DNA of 64,000 nt from Pseudomonas laurylsulfativorans. Its GTDB lineage: Bacteria; Pseudomonadota; Gammaproteobacteria; Pseudomonadales; Pseudomonadaceae. Of the stretch, positions 25,868 through 34,196 are shown piece after piece. Below the pieces are notes generated by a model. It had not been told where the DNA came from and ran no database searches. It saw nothing but the letters and a program-made list of their open reading frames with translations. The stretch spans positions 1 to 64,000 of the forward strand of contig NZ_MUJK01000008.1 of the NCBI RefSeq assembly GCF_002906155.1. Reading direction: 5' to 3'. A program made the position numbers and the translations under genes. How positions within the stretch are numbered: position 1 is the stretch's first letter; every line of letters begins with the position of its first letter.

Positions 25868-26911
25868 TTACTTGGCAGCCCAGGCGTTGAAGCGCTGTTC
25901 CAGCTGCTCGCCGTTGTCAGCCCAGAAGCTGACGTCGATCTGCACCTGGTTGGCGATGTTTTCCGGGGTGGTCGGCATGTCTTTCAGGACTTCCTTGGCC
26001 AGCAACGGTACGGCTTGGGTGTTGGCCGGGCCGTAGGCGATGTTTTCCGAGTAGGTTTTCTGCTGCTGTGGCTGTACCGAGTAAGCGATGAACTTCTTCG
26101 CCGCTTCAGCACGCTTGGCATCCAGACCTTTTGGAATGGCCCATGCGTCGAAGTCGTAGATGCCGCCGTTCCACACGACTTTCAGGTTGCTTTCTTTCTG
26201 CACGGCAGCGATACGACCGTTGTAGGCCGAACTCATGACCACGTCACCGGAAGCGAGGTACTGCGGCGGTTGTGCGCCGGCTTCCCACCACTGGATGTTC
26301 GGCTTGAGCTCATCGAGCTTCTTGAACGCGCGGTCCTGACCGTCTTTGCCGGCCAGCACTTTGTAGACGTCTTTCGGCGCAACGCCGTCGGCCATCAGTG
26401 CGAATTCCAGAGTGTACTTGGCGCCTTTACGCAGGCCACGCTTGCCCGGGAATTTCTTGGTGTCCCAGAAATCGACCCAACTGGTCGGTGCGGAAGCCAG
26501 TTTGTCGGCGTTGTAGGCCAGCACGGTCGACCACACGAAGAAGCCCACGCCGCAAGGCTGGATGGCGCCCTTGACGTAATCTTCGGTCTTGCCGAACAAC
26601 GCGGGGTCCAGCTGCTCGAACATGTCTTCGTCGCAACCACGGGACAGCTCTGGCGATTCAACCTCTACCAGATCCCAGGACACACTCTTGGTGTCGACCA
26701 TGGCCTTGACCTTGGCCATTTCGCCGTTGTACTCGCCGGCCACGATCTTGCCGTTGCCTGCCGCTTCCCACGGTGCGTAGAAGGCTTTGACCTGAGCCGC
26801 CTTGTTCGCCCCGCCAAAGGACACCACGGTCAGGTCCGGGCCGGCCGCCATTGCGTGTGCCGCGCCCATCATGCCCAGTGCCAAAGCGGTGAATTTCAGG
26901 GATCTCAACAT
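25868..26911 (-). CDS. agtB: Periplasmic substrate-binding protein (AgtB/PotD type)
   Basis: Family 1/8-like extracellular solute-binding protein of the polyamine/omega-amino-acid importer. The 347 residues start with a clear Sec signal peptide cut around AHAMA (about residue 22), followed by the mature DLTVVSFGG. Conserved segments include YNGRIAAVQKE and the C-terminal helices. It lies second after the ATPase gene, and a REPIN follows it. Ligand (polyamine, GABA or 5-aminovalerate) is inferred only from context. Confidence 0.88.
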   Translation of the reverse strand: MLRSLKFTALALGMMGAAHAMAAGPDLTVVSFGGANKAAQVKAFYAPWEAAGNGKIVAGEYNGEMAKVKAMVDTKSVSWDLVEVESPELSRGCDEDMFEQLDPALFGKTEDYVKGAIQPCGVGFFVWSTVLAYNADKLASAPTSWVDFWDTKKFPGKRGLRKGAKYTLEFALMADGVAPKDVYKVLAGKDGQDRAFKKLDELKPNIQWWEAGAQPPQYLASGDVVMSSAYNGRIAAVQKESNLKVVWNGGIYDFDAWAIPKGLDAKRAEAAKKFIAYSVQPQQQKTYSENIAYGPANTQAVPLLAKEVLKDMPTTPENIANQVQIDVSFWADNGEQLEQRFNAWAAK

Positions 26912-26959
26912 TTATTGTTCTCTCCACGTGCAGGGTTGGTGTTGGTATTGCCGGGGCGA

Positions 26960-28084
26960 TCAGTTCGCCTCTAGAAGCGGATCGAGTGCACGAACGTGCT
27001 CGACCTGCCAGCCAAGCGGTACCACGTCACCGACGGCAAGCGAAGGATCAAGCTCGGCAATCGGTTGTTTCACGAAGAAGTCGGTCTTGCCGCAGACTTC
27101 CATGCGAACCCGGACGTGGTCGCCCAGATAGATGAATTCCTCGACCCGCCCGGAGAAGCGGTTGACGCATTGGTCGCTGGAGCCATTGAGGCTCACTCGC
27201 TCCGGACGAATGGACAGGGTCACCGGCTCGCCGGTCTGGCCGATGTTGACCGCCAGCGCCTCGACTTTTTCCCCGCGACCAAGCTCGACCACGCAGCGCT
27301 CGCCGTTCTGGCTGACCAAGCGGCCATTGAGGCGGTTGTTCTCGCCGATGAAGTTGGCGACGAAGGTGTTTTTCGGCTCTTCGTAGAGAGTGCGCGGCGG
27401 CGCGATCTGCTGGATTTCGCCCTGATGGAACACCGCCACACGATCGGACATGGTCAAGGCTTCGCCCTGATCGTGGGTCACATAGACCACGGTCACACCC
27501 AGGCGCTGGTGCAGGTGCTTGATCTCCATCTGCATGTGTTCACGCAGTTGTTTGTCGAGTGCGCCGAGGGGTTCGTCCATCAGCACCAGTTGCGGCTCGA
27601 ACACCAGCGCCCGGGCCAATGCCACGCGCTGTTGCTGACCACCGGAGAGCTGCGCCGGGTAGCGCTGGGCGAAGGCATCGAGCTGGACCATGCTCAGCAC
27701 GCGCTTGACCCGGGCACTGACGTCGCTCTTGTTCATGCCGCGCACGGTCAGCGGGAACGCCAGGTTCTCGGCCACCGTCATGTGCGGGAACAATGCGTAG
27801 TTCTGGAACACCATGCCGATGTCGCGCTTGTGCGGCGGCACGTTGTTGATGGCGCGCCCGGCCAACAGGATTTCGCCCGCGGTCGGCGTTTCAAAGCCGG
27901 CGAGCATCATCAGGCTGGTGGTCTTGCCGGAACCGGACGGCCCGAGCAACGTGAGGAATTCGCCTTTGCGAATGTCCAGGTTGAGGTCTTTGACGATCAG
28001 GTTCTCGCCGTCGTAGCTCTTCTGCACTCCACGAAAGCTGACCAGAACATCATTGGCCCCTGCGCTTGAATCGACCTGGCTCAT
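26960..28084 (-). CDS. agtA: ABC transporter ATP-binding protein (AgtA/PotA type)
   Basis: ATPase that powers the importer. The 374 residues have Walker A GPSGSGKT (48-55), the Q-loop FQNY, the ABC signature LSGGQ (146-150), Walker B VLMDE (167-171), the switch histidine in VTHDQ, and a C-terminal TOBE domain. It is the first gene of the transporter set agtA-agtB-agtC-agtD. ATG at 28084 is favoured by AAGG eight bases upstream; an in-frame GTG two codons earlier is also possible. Confidence 0.93.
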   Translation of the reverse strand: MSQVDSSAGANDVLVSFRGVQKSYDGENLIVKDLNLDIRKGEFLTLLGPSGSGKTTSLMMLAGFETPTAGEILLAGRAINNVPPHKRDIGMVFQNYALFPHMTVAENLAFPLTVRGMNKSDVSARVKRVLSMVQLDAFAQRYPAQLSGGQQQRVALARALVFEPQLVLMDEPLGALDKQLREHMQMEIKHLHQRLGVTVVYVTHDQGEALTMSDRVAVFHQGEIQQIAPPRTLYEEPKNTFVANFIGENNRLNGRLVSQNGERCVVELGRGEKVEALAVNIGQTGEPVTLSIRPERVSLNGSSDQCVNRFSGRVEEFIYLGDHVRVRMEVCGKTDFFVKQPIAELDPSLAVGDVVPLGWQVEHVRALDPLLEAN

Positions 28085-28402
28085 ACCCACACCTTTGTTG
28101 TTGATGACTGCTGTGGGATTAAGCCTAGTGGACGCTGGGGGCCACGCAAATCGGGGCGCAAGAGAGATTCGCCTCAGCCGGATGGAAGGTTGGGGGTAGG
28201 GATTGCCCTACAAGGATGGCGCGTTTTGGCAAATGCAGGGGCAGCGCTCAGCTATAAGCCGCAAGTAATGGCAAAAGCGGTTGTTCGGCATGTCGTAAAT
28301 GGATATGGCGTCGCGTTATCCCTGTAGGAGCCGGCTTGCTGGCGATAGCGACCTCAAGAACACCATCGCCAGCAAGCCGGCTCCTACAGGGGATCAGCGG
28401 TA
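28085..28402. other. agtA-agtR intergenic region
   Basis: This 318-bp gap holds a REPIN at 28321-28393 just after agtR. The rest (28085-28320) should contain the agtA promoter and binding sites for the response regulator, but I could not identify a convincing -35/-10 pair or a sigma-54 site (a TGGCGCG..GGC match at about 28218 has the wrong spacing). Confidence 0.5.
28321..28393. repeat. REPIN after agtR
   Basis: Left arm CCTGTAGGAGCCGGCTTGCTGGCG, right arm CGCCAGCAAGCCGGCTCCTACAGG, nearly perfect over 24 bp with a short spacer. The core GCCGGCTTGCTGGC differs from the GCGAGC type elsewhere, so this is a different REP subfamily. Confidence 0.9.
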
Positions 28403-29032
28403 TCAGAGGAGCTTGTGCTCCATCGCGTACTTCACCAGCTCCGCCAGCGAGGTGATGTTGAGCTTTTGCATCAGCCGCGCCTTGTGGGTGCTGATGGTCT
28501 TGCTGCTCAGCGCCAGTTGCTGGGCGATGTCGTTGACGTTGGCGCCCTGGGCCAGACGTTCGAACACGGAAAATTCGCGCTCGGAGAGCAACGAATGCAG
28601 TGGACGGGAGTCGGTCAAGCCGACCTCGAAAACCATGCGGTCGGCCAAGTCCGGGTCGATGTAACGCCCGCCTGACGCCACCTTGCGAATGGCCGTCAGC
28701 AACAGCGCCGGGTCGCTGTCCTTGGTCGCATAACCCGCCGCCCCGACCTTGAGTGCCCGGGCAGCCATCTGCGCTTCGTCGTGCATCGACAACACCAGGA
28801 TCGCCGGCGGATTGTTCAGGGCGCGAATCCGCGGAATGGCTTCCAGGCCATTGACGCCCGGCATGGAGATATCCAGCAACACCACTTCGCAGGGCACATG
28901 ACGCAAGGTGTCGAGCAGCTGCTCGCCATTGCTCGCCTCCCCCACCACCAGCAAGTCCTTGGCCAGGCCAATCAGTTGCTTGATGCCTTCGCGGACAATG
29001 GTGTGGTCTTCGGCTACCAGTACACGGATCAC
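28403..29032 (-). CDS. agtR: LuxR-family response regulator (AgtR type)
   Basis: Two-component regulator of 209 residues. The receiver domain has acidic residues near the N-terminus (AEDHTIV), phospho-acceptor D54 (LLDISMPG) and the conserved lysine in ATKDSDP, followed by a LuxR-type helix-turn-helix (about 145-205, LSEREFSVFERLAQG...ISTHKARLMQKL). GTG at 29032 is favoured: TGGAGAAG precedes it, and it begins the usual MIRVLVAEDH. An in-frame ATG at 29056 directly abuts a REPIN and lacks a ribosome site. In P. aeruginosa AgtR controls agtABCD and is linked to peptidoglycan sensing; carry-over here is inference. Confidence 0.87.
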   Translation of the reverse strand: MIRVLVAEDHTIVREGIKQLIGLAKDLLVVGEASNGEQLLDTLRHVPCEVVLLDISMPGVNGLEAIPRIRALNNPPAILVLSMHDEAQMAARALKVGAAGYATKDSDPALLLTAIRKVASGGRYIDPDLADRMVFEVGLTDSRPLHSLLSEREFSVFERLAQGANVNDIAQQLALSSKTISTHKARLMQKLNITSLAELVKYAMEHKLL

Positions 29033-29056
29033 GTTCTTCTCCAGATTCAAGATCAT

Positions 29057-29132
29057 TCGCGAGCAGGCTCGCTCCCACAGAAGACTTGTGAACACCTCAA
29101 CTCCAATGTGGGAGCGAGCCTGCTCGCGAAGG
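29057..29132. repeat. REPIN inside the agtSR operon
   Basis: Two inverted REPs (CGCGAGCAGGCTCGCTCCCACA and TGTGGGAGCGAGCCTGCTCGCG) fill nearly the whole gap between the agtS stop and the agtR start. The left arm reaches within 2 bp of a possible agtR ATG. Confidence 0.92.
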
Positions 29133-29157
29133 CGTCAGCCAAGACAACATTAAACAA

Positions 29158-31554
29158 TCAGGCCCCATCCAATGGCACTCGCACACTCAGGCTCGTACCC
29201 TCACCCGGCTCACTCTCCAGCAACAACTCACCACCCAGGATCAACACCCGCTCACGCATTCCGACGATCCCAAAGGACGTTGGCCTGCCAGGCGCAGCGA
29301 CAAATCCTACGCCATCATCCGCGACAGTCAGGCACAACTCGTCGCCTTCCAGCGTCAGTGTCAGTTCGACAGTATGCGCCTGGGCATGGCGCATGACATT
29401 GGTCAGCGCTTCCTGAAGGATCCGGAACAGGCCGATGGCCTTGGCGTCGCTGAGCACCGGCAGATTGTCCGGCACCTGCACCAGGCACGGAATCTGCGTA
29501 CGCGCCTCGAAACGCCGGGCCTGCCATTCGATGGCGGAGGCAATACCGGCATCGAGAATCGGCGGGCGCAATGCGGTCGCCACGTCGCGAACCAATTGGA
29601 ACAGTTGAGCGATCAGGCGCTTCATGCTGCCCAGGCGCTCATTAAGGCCGGGATCAAGTTGTGCGTAAGCCAGTTCGCACATGGAGGTTTCCAGCTTGAG
29701 CACGGTCAGCATCTGGCCCAGTTCATCGTGAACCTCCCGTGCGATGCGCGCTTTTTCTTCTTCGCGCACGCTTTCCAGGTGCGCGGACAACTCACGCAGT
29801 TGTTCCCGGGAGCTGGCCAGCTCAAGTTCGATGCGTTTGCTCTCGCTGATGTCCCAGACGATGCCGTCCCAGACATAGGCGCCGTCTTCCAGCTGACGGG
29901 TGATGGCCTTGATTTCCGCCCAGCGCTGCTCGCCCTGTCGCGTGAGGATTCGCCCCTGCCACGACCAGTCGCTGTCGGTATCCAGCGCATGATCCTGGGT
30001 CTGGTGATAGCTGGCCTTGTCATCCGGATGCACGAGGCTGCGCAGGCCTTTATCACGATGCGCCAGCGTGGCCGGTGAGTAACCCACCAGGCTTTCGCTG
30101 CCTTCACTGATGTAGGCAAAGTCGATCTGGCCAGTCACCGGTGCTCGCTCTAACCGGAAAACCAGCCCTGGAACGTTGGCGGCGATACCTTGCAGCCGCG
30201 CTTCGCTTTCCTGCAATGCCGCCAGGGCACGGCGTCGCTCGGTGACGTCATTGAGGTAAACCACCAGGTATTCGCCATCGCGAAAGCGCAGAAAACTCAA
30301 CGAGACATCGGCCGGCAGGATGCTGCCATCGGCGCGCACACAGTTGGTTTCGAAGCTTTGCGGGCCGTCTTCACTGGCCCTGGCGCGCTTCCACAAATTG
30401 AGCCAGCGGTCCATGTGCAGACCGGGTTCGAAATCGATCAAGGGCCGATCGATGATCCCGCCGGGCGGGTAGCCGAGCATGCCTTCCGCCGCACGGTTGG
30501 CATAGCGCACGTGACTGTCCCAGTTGACCCAGAGGATGCCGACGGTGCTTTGATCGATGGAAAACTGGGTGAGCCGCAACGCCTCTTCGCTGGCGGCACG
30601 CAAGGCAATGTCTTCCTGCGCGGCCATCAAGCGTTGTTCCAGGCTGTGCTGCTGGCGACGCTGCCAAAACACAATGGCCATGCAACTCAACGCCAGCACG
30701 ACCAGCAACAGGCAAAGGTTTTGCCAGAACCCCGGGGATTCGGTGAGCCGCGGATATTTGGGTTGCAGCCATTGATTGTGCAGTTGCTCCAGATCCTTGG
30801 CCGGGATCGCCCGCAAAGCACTTTCGACGATGCCCGCCAGTTCCGGTTTGTCACGTCGCGTGGCCACCCGCAACAGCTGCGGCAGGCCGACATCCCCCAC
30901 CACCACTAACCCGGCAAACTCCGGTTCGACGGACAAGCGCCCCAATTGCGCCTCATCGACCACCGCATAAGCCGCCTGCTGGCCAGCCAACAATTGCAAT
31001 GCCTGGCGCTCCATCGGGACGCCTTGCAGATTCAGGTGCGGATAGTTGCTGTGCAAGTAATCGGCGATGGCACTGGGCATGCGCACGGCGACGCGGGTCT
31101 GGCTGTCGAGCTTTTCCAGTTCGACCGCCCCGGCGCTTTTCTGGTCGCTGACGACCAGTTGCGGTACACGCATGTAGGGGTCGGTAAATTGCCAGAGGCG
31201 CAACCCGCCAGGGGTTTGGGTCAGCCCGGGGGCGATGTCGATTTCGCCTTCGCGGGCTGCAGCTTCCAATTGTTCAAGGTCGGGAAAATTGCGCCAGCTC
31301 AGTTCGACATTAAGAGTCTTTGCCAGCCACTTCATCAAGTCGACATTCACCCCGGACAGGCGCTGCAAACGGCGATCGTATTGCGCATAGGGCGCCTGCA
31401 ACACCAGGCCGACGCGCAACTCGCTCTGCTGCGCCAGCCAGTGCTGTTGATTCGGGGTCAACTGGGCAACGTGCGCCGGGGGCACGGCCGCCGCCCAACC
31501 CATCAAGGGAAACCACAAACAGCCGATAACCCACAGGCAGCGAAAACGCATCAT
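29158..31554 (-). CDS. agtS: Sensor histidine kinase with periplasmic binding domain (AgtS type)
   Basis: Membrane sensor of 798 residues. A signal peptide/anchor at the N-terminus is followed by a periplasmic SBP_bac_3-like domain (about 45-265), a transmembrane helix (about 277-297), two PAS domains (about 330-590), a HisKA_3 dimerisation helix with phospho-histidine H609 (REVHDELGQM), and a C-terminal HATPase (N box LTNVMRHA, G1 ADDGVGF). This NarL/UhpB-type kinase pairs with the adjacent LuxR-family regulator. Ligand is likely an omega-amino acid or wall fragment by analogy with P. aeruginosa AgtS; not shown by sequence. Start chosen at the first ATG of ATGATG with GAGAG upstream. Confidence 0.88.
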   Translation of the reverse strand: MMRFRCLWVIGCLWFPLMGWAAAVPPAHVAQLTPNQQHWLAQQSELRVGLVLQAPYAQYDRRLQRLSGVNVDLMKWLAKTLNVELSWRNFPDLEQLEAAAREGEIDIAPGLTQTPGGLRLWQFTDPYMRVPQLVVSDQKSAGAVELEKLDSQTRVAVRMPSAIADYLHSNYPHLNLQGVPMERQALQLLAGQQAAYAVVDEAQLGRLSVEPEFAGLVVVGDVGLPQLLRVATRRDKPELAGIVESALRAIPAKDLEQLHNQWLQPKYPRLTESPGFWQNLCLLLVVLALSCMAIVFWQRRQQHSLEQRLMAAQEDIALRAASEEALRLTQFSIDQSTVGILWVNWDSHVRYANRAAEGMLGYPPGGIIDRPLIDFEPGLHMDRWLNLWKRARASEDGPQSFETNCVRADGSILPADVSLSFLRFRDGEYLVVYLNDVTERRRALAALQESEARLQGIAANVPGLVFRLERAPVTGQIDFAYISEGSESLVGYSPATLAHRDKGLRSLVHPDDKASYHQTQDHALDTDSDWSWQGRILTRQGEQRWAEIKAITRQLEDGAYVWDGIVWDISESKRIELELASSREQLRELSAHLESVREEEKARIAREVHDELGQMLTVLKLETSMCELAYAQLDPGLNERLGSMKRLIAQLFQLVRDVATALRPPILDAGIASAIEWQARRFEARTQIPCLVQVPDNLPVLSDAKAIGLFRILQEALTNVMRHAQAHTVELTLTLEGDELCLTVADDGVGFVAAPGRPTSFGIVGMRERVLILGGELLLESEPGEGTSLSVRVPLDGA

Positions 31555-31627
31555 TGAACTCTCACACCCTGACAAATACTGACCAACCCATTAGGCTGCC
31601 GGAACCACTTCTGGCCTGGAATATCCG

Positions 31628-32617
31628 ATGCTCCCTGTCTACCGCCTGGCACTGCCAGCATTGTGCCTGTCGTTGATCCTGCCTTGCGCTTTTTCCGTTG
31701 AGGCGGCCGACCCGGCGCCTGCCGCCACGGAAAAAACCACTGAAGAAAAACCACTCGAACGTCAGCCGCTGCCTGAGCGTAGTCAGGAAGAAGCGACTGC
31801 ACTTGAGCGAAAAATTCCAGCTCAGGAACAGCAACGACTGCAAGCGGGCGCCGACACGTTTCTGGCCTTGTGGAAACCGGCCAATGCCGCCGAACCCAAA
31901 GGCGCGGTGATTATCATCCCGGGCGCCGGCGAAACCGTTGACTGGCCGCAAGCAATCGGTCCTTTGCGACGCAAATTGCCGGACGCCGAATGGAGCAGCC
32001 TGAGTATCACCTTGCCGGACCTGCAAAGCGATGCCATTGCGCCACGAATCGTGGAAGCAGCGCCGGCTCCCAGGCCCCCCGAAGCCGGCAGTAAAGACTC
32101 GACCACCGCGGCCCCCATTGAACAGGTGGCCGGTGGCGAGGCCGATGTGGCCGACAAGGTCATCGCCGAGACCACCGAAGAACAGTCCAAGGCAGATGCC
32201 GAGCGCATTTTTGCCCGGATCGACGCTGCAATCGCGTTCGCCGAACAGCAAAGCGCCCGGAACATTGTGGTGTTGGGGCATGGTACCGGGGCTTATTGGG
32301 CCGCGCGCTACCTGAGCGAGAAACAGCCGTCGCAAGTCGAAAAGCTGGTGATGGTCGCCGCCCGGACACCGGTGGCAGCGGAGCCCGAGCTGGCGGAGCT
32401 AACGCCAACCCTGAAACTGCCAACCGCGGATATTTTCTACAAGGACAAGGCGCTGGACCGCAACGCCGCACTGGAGCGCCTGCAGGCCAGCAAGCGCTTG
32501 AAGTCATCGACATTCAACCAGGTCGCGCTCAAGGCGTTACCGGATACCAAGGCCGAACAAGAGCAACTGTTCCGTCGGGTGCGGGGTTGGTTGAATCCGC
32601 AGAACCCGGCGGACTGA
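31628..32617 (+). CDS. DUF3530 alpha/beta-hydrolase-like exported protein
   Basis: Function unknown. The 329 residues begin with a signal peptide (about 1-26, ending SVEAA) and an Ala/Glu/Pro-rich stretch. A domain follows with the hydrolase-like elements AVIIIPGAGET and VVLGHGTGAYWAARYL; the nucleophile-elbow position reads GHGTG, so the usual serine is absent (G-H-G-T-G) and enzymatic activity is doubtful. It is divergent from agtS. Confidence 0.75.
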   Translation: MLPVYRLALPALCLSLILPCAFSVEAADPAPAATEKTTEEKPLERQPLPERSQEEATALERKIPAQEQQRLQAGADTFLALWKPANAAEPKGAVIIIPGAGETVDWPQAIGPLRRKLPDAEWSSLSITLPDLQSDAIAPRIVEAAPAPRPPEAGSKDSTTAAPIEQVAGGEADVADKVIAETTEEQSKADAERIFARIDAAIAFAEQQSARNIVVLGHGTGAYWAARYLSEKQPSQVEKLVMVAARTPVAAEPELAELTPTLKLPTADIFYKDKALDRNAALERLQASKRLKSSTFNQVALKALPDTKAEQEQLFRRVRGWLNPQNPAD

Positions 32618-32631
32618 TAGATCGAGGCGCC

Positions 32632-32727
32632 TTCATCGCGGGCAAGCCACGCTCCCACTGGTTTTATGTCGATCACAAAATTGCGCACGACACAAAACCT
32701 CTGGGAGCGCGCTTGCTCGCGATAGCG
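32632..32727. repeat. REPIN after the DUF3530 gene
   Basis: The left arm TCATCGCGGGCAAGCCACGCTCCCAC has one extra base against its consensus, and the right arm is TGGGAGCGCGCTTGCTCGCGA. The arms are partly diverged, suggesting an older copy. Confidence 0.7.
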
Positions 32728-32755
32728 GTATCACCAGCGACGCAAGTTTTCCGGA

Positions 32756-33523
32756 CTAGCGAAAATCCCGCCGCTCCCGAATCAGCGTATAGGCGCTATG
32801 CAGCTCACGCGTTCGCTCGGTCGCCTCACGAACCTGCAAAGCCGTCGCCCCGCTACCGGCAATCTTGTCTGGATGATGGCGACTGAGAAGGCGCCGGTAA
32901 GCACGTTTGATCTGCGCCGGTTCAGTGGTGGCCGATACCCCCAGAAGCCTCAAGGCGTCCTGATAACTCGGCACACTGTTGCCCACCGGCCGCTTCTGCG
33001 GCTCATAGTCGTGGGCCAGCGCCTTTACCTGATGGGGCGTCCAGCCCAGCCACAGGCCCCACTGACTGATCAGCTCGCGCTCACTGCTGCCGGCACGACC
33101 ATCAGCCCACACCATCCGCCAGCAGGCGCGCAGCACGCCTTCTGCCGCATGGGGCTGGGCACTCAGGCGACGCAGATAGCCGCGCAGCCGGTCGCGGCCG
33201 GACTTGCCGCGATTGAACGCGGCAATGGCACGACGCTGGGCCGGCCCGGACATGTCCAGCGCGCGCATTTCCGCCCGGGCCTGATCGATGTGCCCGGCCA
33301 TCACCTGGCCGTCGCACTTGGCCAGGCGCCCCAACAAGACAAACAGCAATTCATCGTTACGCAGCACCGGGCGACCGCCCAGCTTTTCCCGCAAGTGTCC
33401 CCAGCTCTGCAGGTGCAAGCGCCGGTCCAGCGCCTGCCCCAACAACGCGCCGAGTATGGCCCCCGGAATGCTGGCTATGGCAAAACCCGCTCCGGCTCCG
33501 ATCAGAGTCCCTGGCCACAGCAT
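32756..33523 (-). CDS. TerB-like/DnaJ domain protein (DjlA-like)
   Basis: Co-chaperone-like protein of 255 residues. An N-terminal glycine-rich hydrophobic segment (about 6-30) suggests membrane anchoring, a TerB-like helical domain follows (about 55-165), and a C-terminal J domain carries the HPD motif at 217-219, which stimulates DnaK. The layout resembles DjlA. It lies 1 bp after murU on the same strand, so it is probably cotranscribed with amgK-murU. Confidence 0.83.
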   Translation of the reverse strand: MLWPGTLIGAGAGFAIASIPGAILGALLGQALDRRLHLQSWGHLREKLGGRPVLRNDELLFVLLGRLAKCDGQVMAGHIDQARAEMRALDMSGPAQRRAIAAFNRGKSGRDRLRGYLRRLSAQPHAAEGVLRACWRMVWADGRAGSSERELISQWGLWLGWTPHQVKALAHDYEPQKRPVGNSVPSYQDALRLLGVSATTEPAQIKRAYRRLLSRHHPDKIAGSGATALQVREATERTRELHSAYTLIRERRDFR

Positions 33524-33524
33524 G

Positions 33525-34196
33525 TCAGCGGCTCGCTTCTATTAATGTTTCAACTTCGGCCAAACGTTCGTGAGTACCGACATCCACCCAGTGCCCTCTC
33601 AATTGCTCGCCGGTCACTTGACCGTCAGCCATGGCCTTGCGCAACAGCGGCGCGAGCTTGAAGGCCCCCGCGGTGCAACCGTCGAACAGCTGCGGATGCA
33701 ACACGGCTATACCGCTGTAGGTCAGAGTGGCCGCATCCGGCTGACCGTCACGCACCTGGTTTTCGACCAGGCTGAAGTCCCCGGTCGGATGGTGGGGCGG
33801 GTTGCTGGCCAGTACCAGATGCGCCAGTCCGTTGATGGGCTGATGCAGCACGCTGAAGTCGTAATCGGTCCAGATGTCGCCATTGACCACGACAAATGCT
33901 TCATCCCCCAACAACGGCAACGCACGGAAAATCCCGCCGCCGGTTTCCAGGGGCTCACCTTCCGCCGAGTACTGAATACTCACGCCATAGCGCGAGCCAT
34001 CGCCCAGATAGTCTTCGATCTGTTGGCCCAGCCAGGCGTGATTGATCACGATGTCGGTGAACCCGGCGGCGGCCAATGCCCGCAGGTGATACTCGATCAG
34101 CGGCACGCCACCGGCGCGAACCAGTGGTTTTGGCGTGGTCAGGGTCAGCGGGCGCATGCGCTCGCCTTTGCCCGCGGCCAGAATCATTGCCTTCAT
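33525..34196 (-). CDS. murU: N-acetylmuramate alpha-1-phosphate uridylyltransferase
   Basis: Makes UDP-MurNAc from MurNAc-1-P in the peptidoglycan recycling bypass that avoids MurA, and so the fosfomycin target. The 223-residue nucleotidyltransferase opens with LAAGKGERMRPLT and has the metal-binding NGDIWTD and the ETGGG segment. It overlaps the amgK stop by 4 bp; the pair has been described in P. putida. Older annotations call it mannose-1-phosphate guanylyltransferase. Confidence 0.9.
   Translation of the reverse strand: MKAMILAAGKGERMRPLTLTTPKPLVRAGGVPLIEYHLRALAAAGFTDIVINHAWLGQQIEDYLGDGSRYGVSIQYSAEGEPLETGGGIFRALPLLGDEAFVVVNGDIWTDYDFSVLHQPINGLAHLVLASNPPHHPTGDFSLVENQVRDGQPDAATLTYSGIAVLHPQLFDGCTAGAFKLAPLLRKAMADGQVTGEQLRGHWVDVGTHERLAEVETLIEASR

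Noticed and set aside
23742..26036. A 764-codon open frame on the plus strand
   Set aside because: It lies antisense to agtD and agtC, both with clear families, and its translation is Gln/His/Arg-rich low-complexity typical of the complement of GC-rich coding DNA.
28213..28235. A sigma-54-like TGGCGCG..GGC match in the agtA-agtR gap
   Set aside because: The GG and GC elements are spaced one base short of the required distance, and it points away from agtA.
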